NCBI GenBank assembly: GCA_043788745.1 | Contig: JAYVTO010000109.1 | Location: forward strand, 1 to 5,766 | Origin: JBBQWZ01 sp043788745 | GTDB lineage: Bacteria > Acidobacteriota > Terriglobia > Bryobacterales > Bryobacteraceae | Length of the DNA: 5,766 nucleotides | Direction of reading: 5' to 3' | Shown: piece by piece, positions 5,230 to 5,766 of the stretch | Position numbering within the stretch: the first letter of the stretch is position 1 | Layout of the letters: each line of letters opens with the position of its first letter | Program-made: the position numbers and the translations under genes | Notes under the pieces: generated by a model | The model's input: only the letters and a program-made list of their open reading frames with translations | Told to the model about the DNA's origin: nothing | Database searches by the model: none

Positions 5230-5410
5230 AACCCCTTCGGAGGTCCTAAAGCAACCCGCCGCTCCACCCGAAACCGGCCCCAAACAGGCCGAAAAACCAA
5301 TGATCGAAGTAGAGAAAATCGGCGCGTAACCCGATCCAAACACTCCGCAAGAAATCCGAGAAACCCGAAGTGTGCCTCAAATTGCCCACTCGTGCGCGCT
5401 TAGTTCTTCT

Positions 5411-5427
5411 CGATTGGGCAACAATCG
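5411..5427. repeat. Small 6-bp hairpin
   Basis: CGATTG (5411-5416) and CAATCG (5422-5427) are perfect arms with a five-base loop. A second overlapping pairing exists between TTGCCCA (5382-5388) and TGGGCAA (5415-5421). Part of the palindrome-rich non-coding region after the hydrolase. Confidence 0.35.
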
Positions 5428-5455
5428 GGGCAGACCTCAAAGCCGATTTCCGCTG

Positions 5456-5480
5456 AGGGGAGTCCGCCTCGGACTCCCCT
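5456..5480. repeat. Perfect 11-bp GC-rich hairpin
   Basis: AGGGGAGTCCG (5456-5466) and CGGACTCCCCT (5470-5480) are exact reverse complements around a three-base CCT loop. This is the most stable short hairpin in the window. No T-run follows on either strand, so it does not fit a textbook intrinsic terminator, though it is strong enough to stall RNA polymerase or block exonucleases. It lies about 375 bases past the hydrolase stop. Confidence 0.75.
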
Positions 5481-5681
5481 GATTCCATGAATCCTTCGCA
5501 CTTCGCGCCTCTTGATTCCTGCAATTCCGCAACCTATCGCGCACCGCAGAAACTCTACACAGGAAGTCCTTACGGCGCCAAGGACCGCCTTCTCGACCCC
5601 GAACTGCTGCGCGAGGTCTCGAGGTCTCGGTGGGCGTTCGCTAACGGACCTGTGAAAACATCTGCCTCTACTCCTCTCGAA

Positions 5682-5766
5682 GAACCGCGAGCGTAAGCGA
5701 GCGGGTGCCCTGAGCGTGAGGGGCGGGGGTGTTGTCGGTGGGGCCGCTCGCTAACGTTCGCGGTTC
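5682..5766. repeat. 23-bp inverted repeat, probable dispersed palindromic (REP/MITE-like) element at the right edge
   Basis: The 23 bases at 5682-5704 (beginning GAACCGCGAGCG) match the reverse complement of 5744-5766 (ending CGTTCGCGGTTC) at 21 positions. The arms flank 39 G-rich bases that include a further GAGCGTGAG. A related 13-base string, CGTTCGCTAACGG, occurs just upstream at 5635-5647. The right arm ends exactly at the window end, so the element may continue. From memory, GC-rich palindromes containing GCGAGCG/CGCTCGC are common intergenic repeats in Acidobacteria, but copy number cannot be checked here. Confidence 0.7.

Larger units (their letters stand above)
5081..5766. other. Gene-free region rich in repeats and palindromes
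   Basis: No convincing gene was found in these 686 bases. Open frames of 69-92 codons exist on both strands but overlap each other, lack good ribosome binding sites and show no recognisable protein motif. Instead the region holds the 13-bp tandem array, the 51-base inverted repeat, the two hairpins and the 23-bp inverted repeat at the edge described separately. A short GAGGTCTC doublet also occurs near 5613-5628. The picture is of an intergenic region colonised by dispersed palindromic repeats. Confidence 0.55.

Noticed and set aside
5246..5524. 92-codon minus-strand frame, with two further overlapping frames at 5077-5343
   Set aside because: The frames overlap each other and cover the tandem and inverted repeats. 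No good ribosome binding site or protein family resemblance was seen.
5487..5696. 69-codon plus-strand frame starting after the 11-bp hairpin
   Set aside because: Nothing recognisable in the translation and no clear Shine-Dalgarno; its end enters the left arm of the inverted repeat. A gene remnant cannot be excluded.

Overview
The window looks like chromosomal DNA of a moderately GC-rich Gram-negative bacterium, most likely an Acidobacteriota of the Solibacter/Bryobacter type. That placement is inferred from three things: a ribosomal protein S1 with a long Pro/Ala/Gly N-terminal tail, a secreted alpha/beta hydrolase-domain protein of a kind common in that phylum, and a decayed fragment resembling the C-terminal end of the WD40/PD40-repeat proteins and kinases that are numerous there. 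No database search was possible.

Layout, left to right. Positions 1-15 hold the apparent first five codons of a minus-strand gene that leaves the window, preceded by a strong Shine-Dalgarno. Positions 122-226 are non-coding: a 7-bp hairpin, then a higher-order array of an 11-bp unit, part of which fits a G-quadruplex pattern on the minus strand. Positions about 365-511 (minus) hold a frameshifted gene remnant. Positions 582-3339 are a minus-strand block of three genes: rpsA (30S ribosomal protein S1, six S1 domains), an HU/IHF-family DNA-binding protein, and a HIT-family nucleotide hydrolase/transferase. Gaps of 44 and 29 bases, and a near-consensus sigma70 promoter found only ahead of rpsA, suggest one operon transcribed right to left. 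The rpsA-HU/IHF adjacency matches the rpsA-ihfB neighbourhood known from other bacteria.

The 262-bp region 3340-3601 separates the divergently oriented rpsA operon and hydrolase gene. It holds the rpsA promoter and leader, a 15-bp-period direct repeat just upstream of the -35 box, and a 26-bp near-palindrome closer to the hydrolase. The hydrolase (3602-5080, plus) has a signal peptide, a GFSQTG nucleophile motif and a GAGH histidine motif. It is complete, but its substrate is unknown.

Positions 5081-5766 contain no convincing gene. They carry a three-copy 13-bp tandem repeat, a long imperfect inverted repeat, two smaller perfect hairpins, and at the right edge a 23-bp inverted repeat that looks like a dispersed palindromic element. 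The coding content is ordinary housekeeping plus one secreted enzyme. I found no convincing new multi-gene system; the points worth following up are the repeats, the gene remnant and the regulatory DNA.
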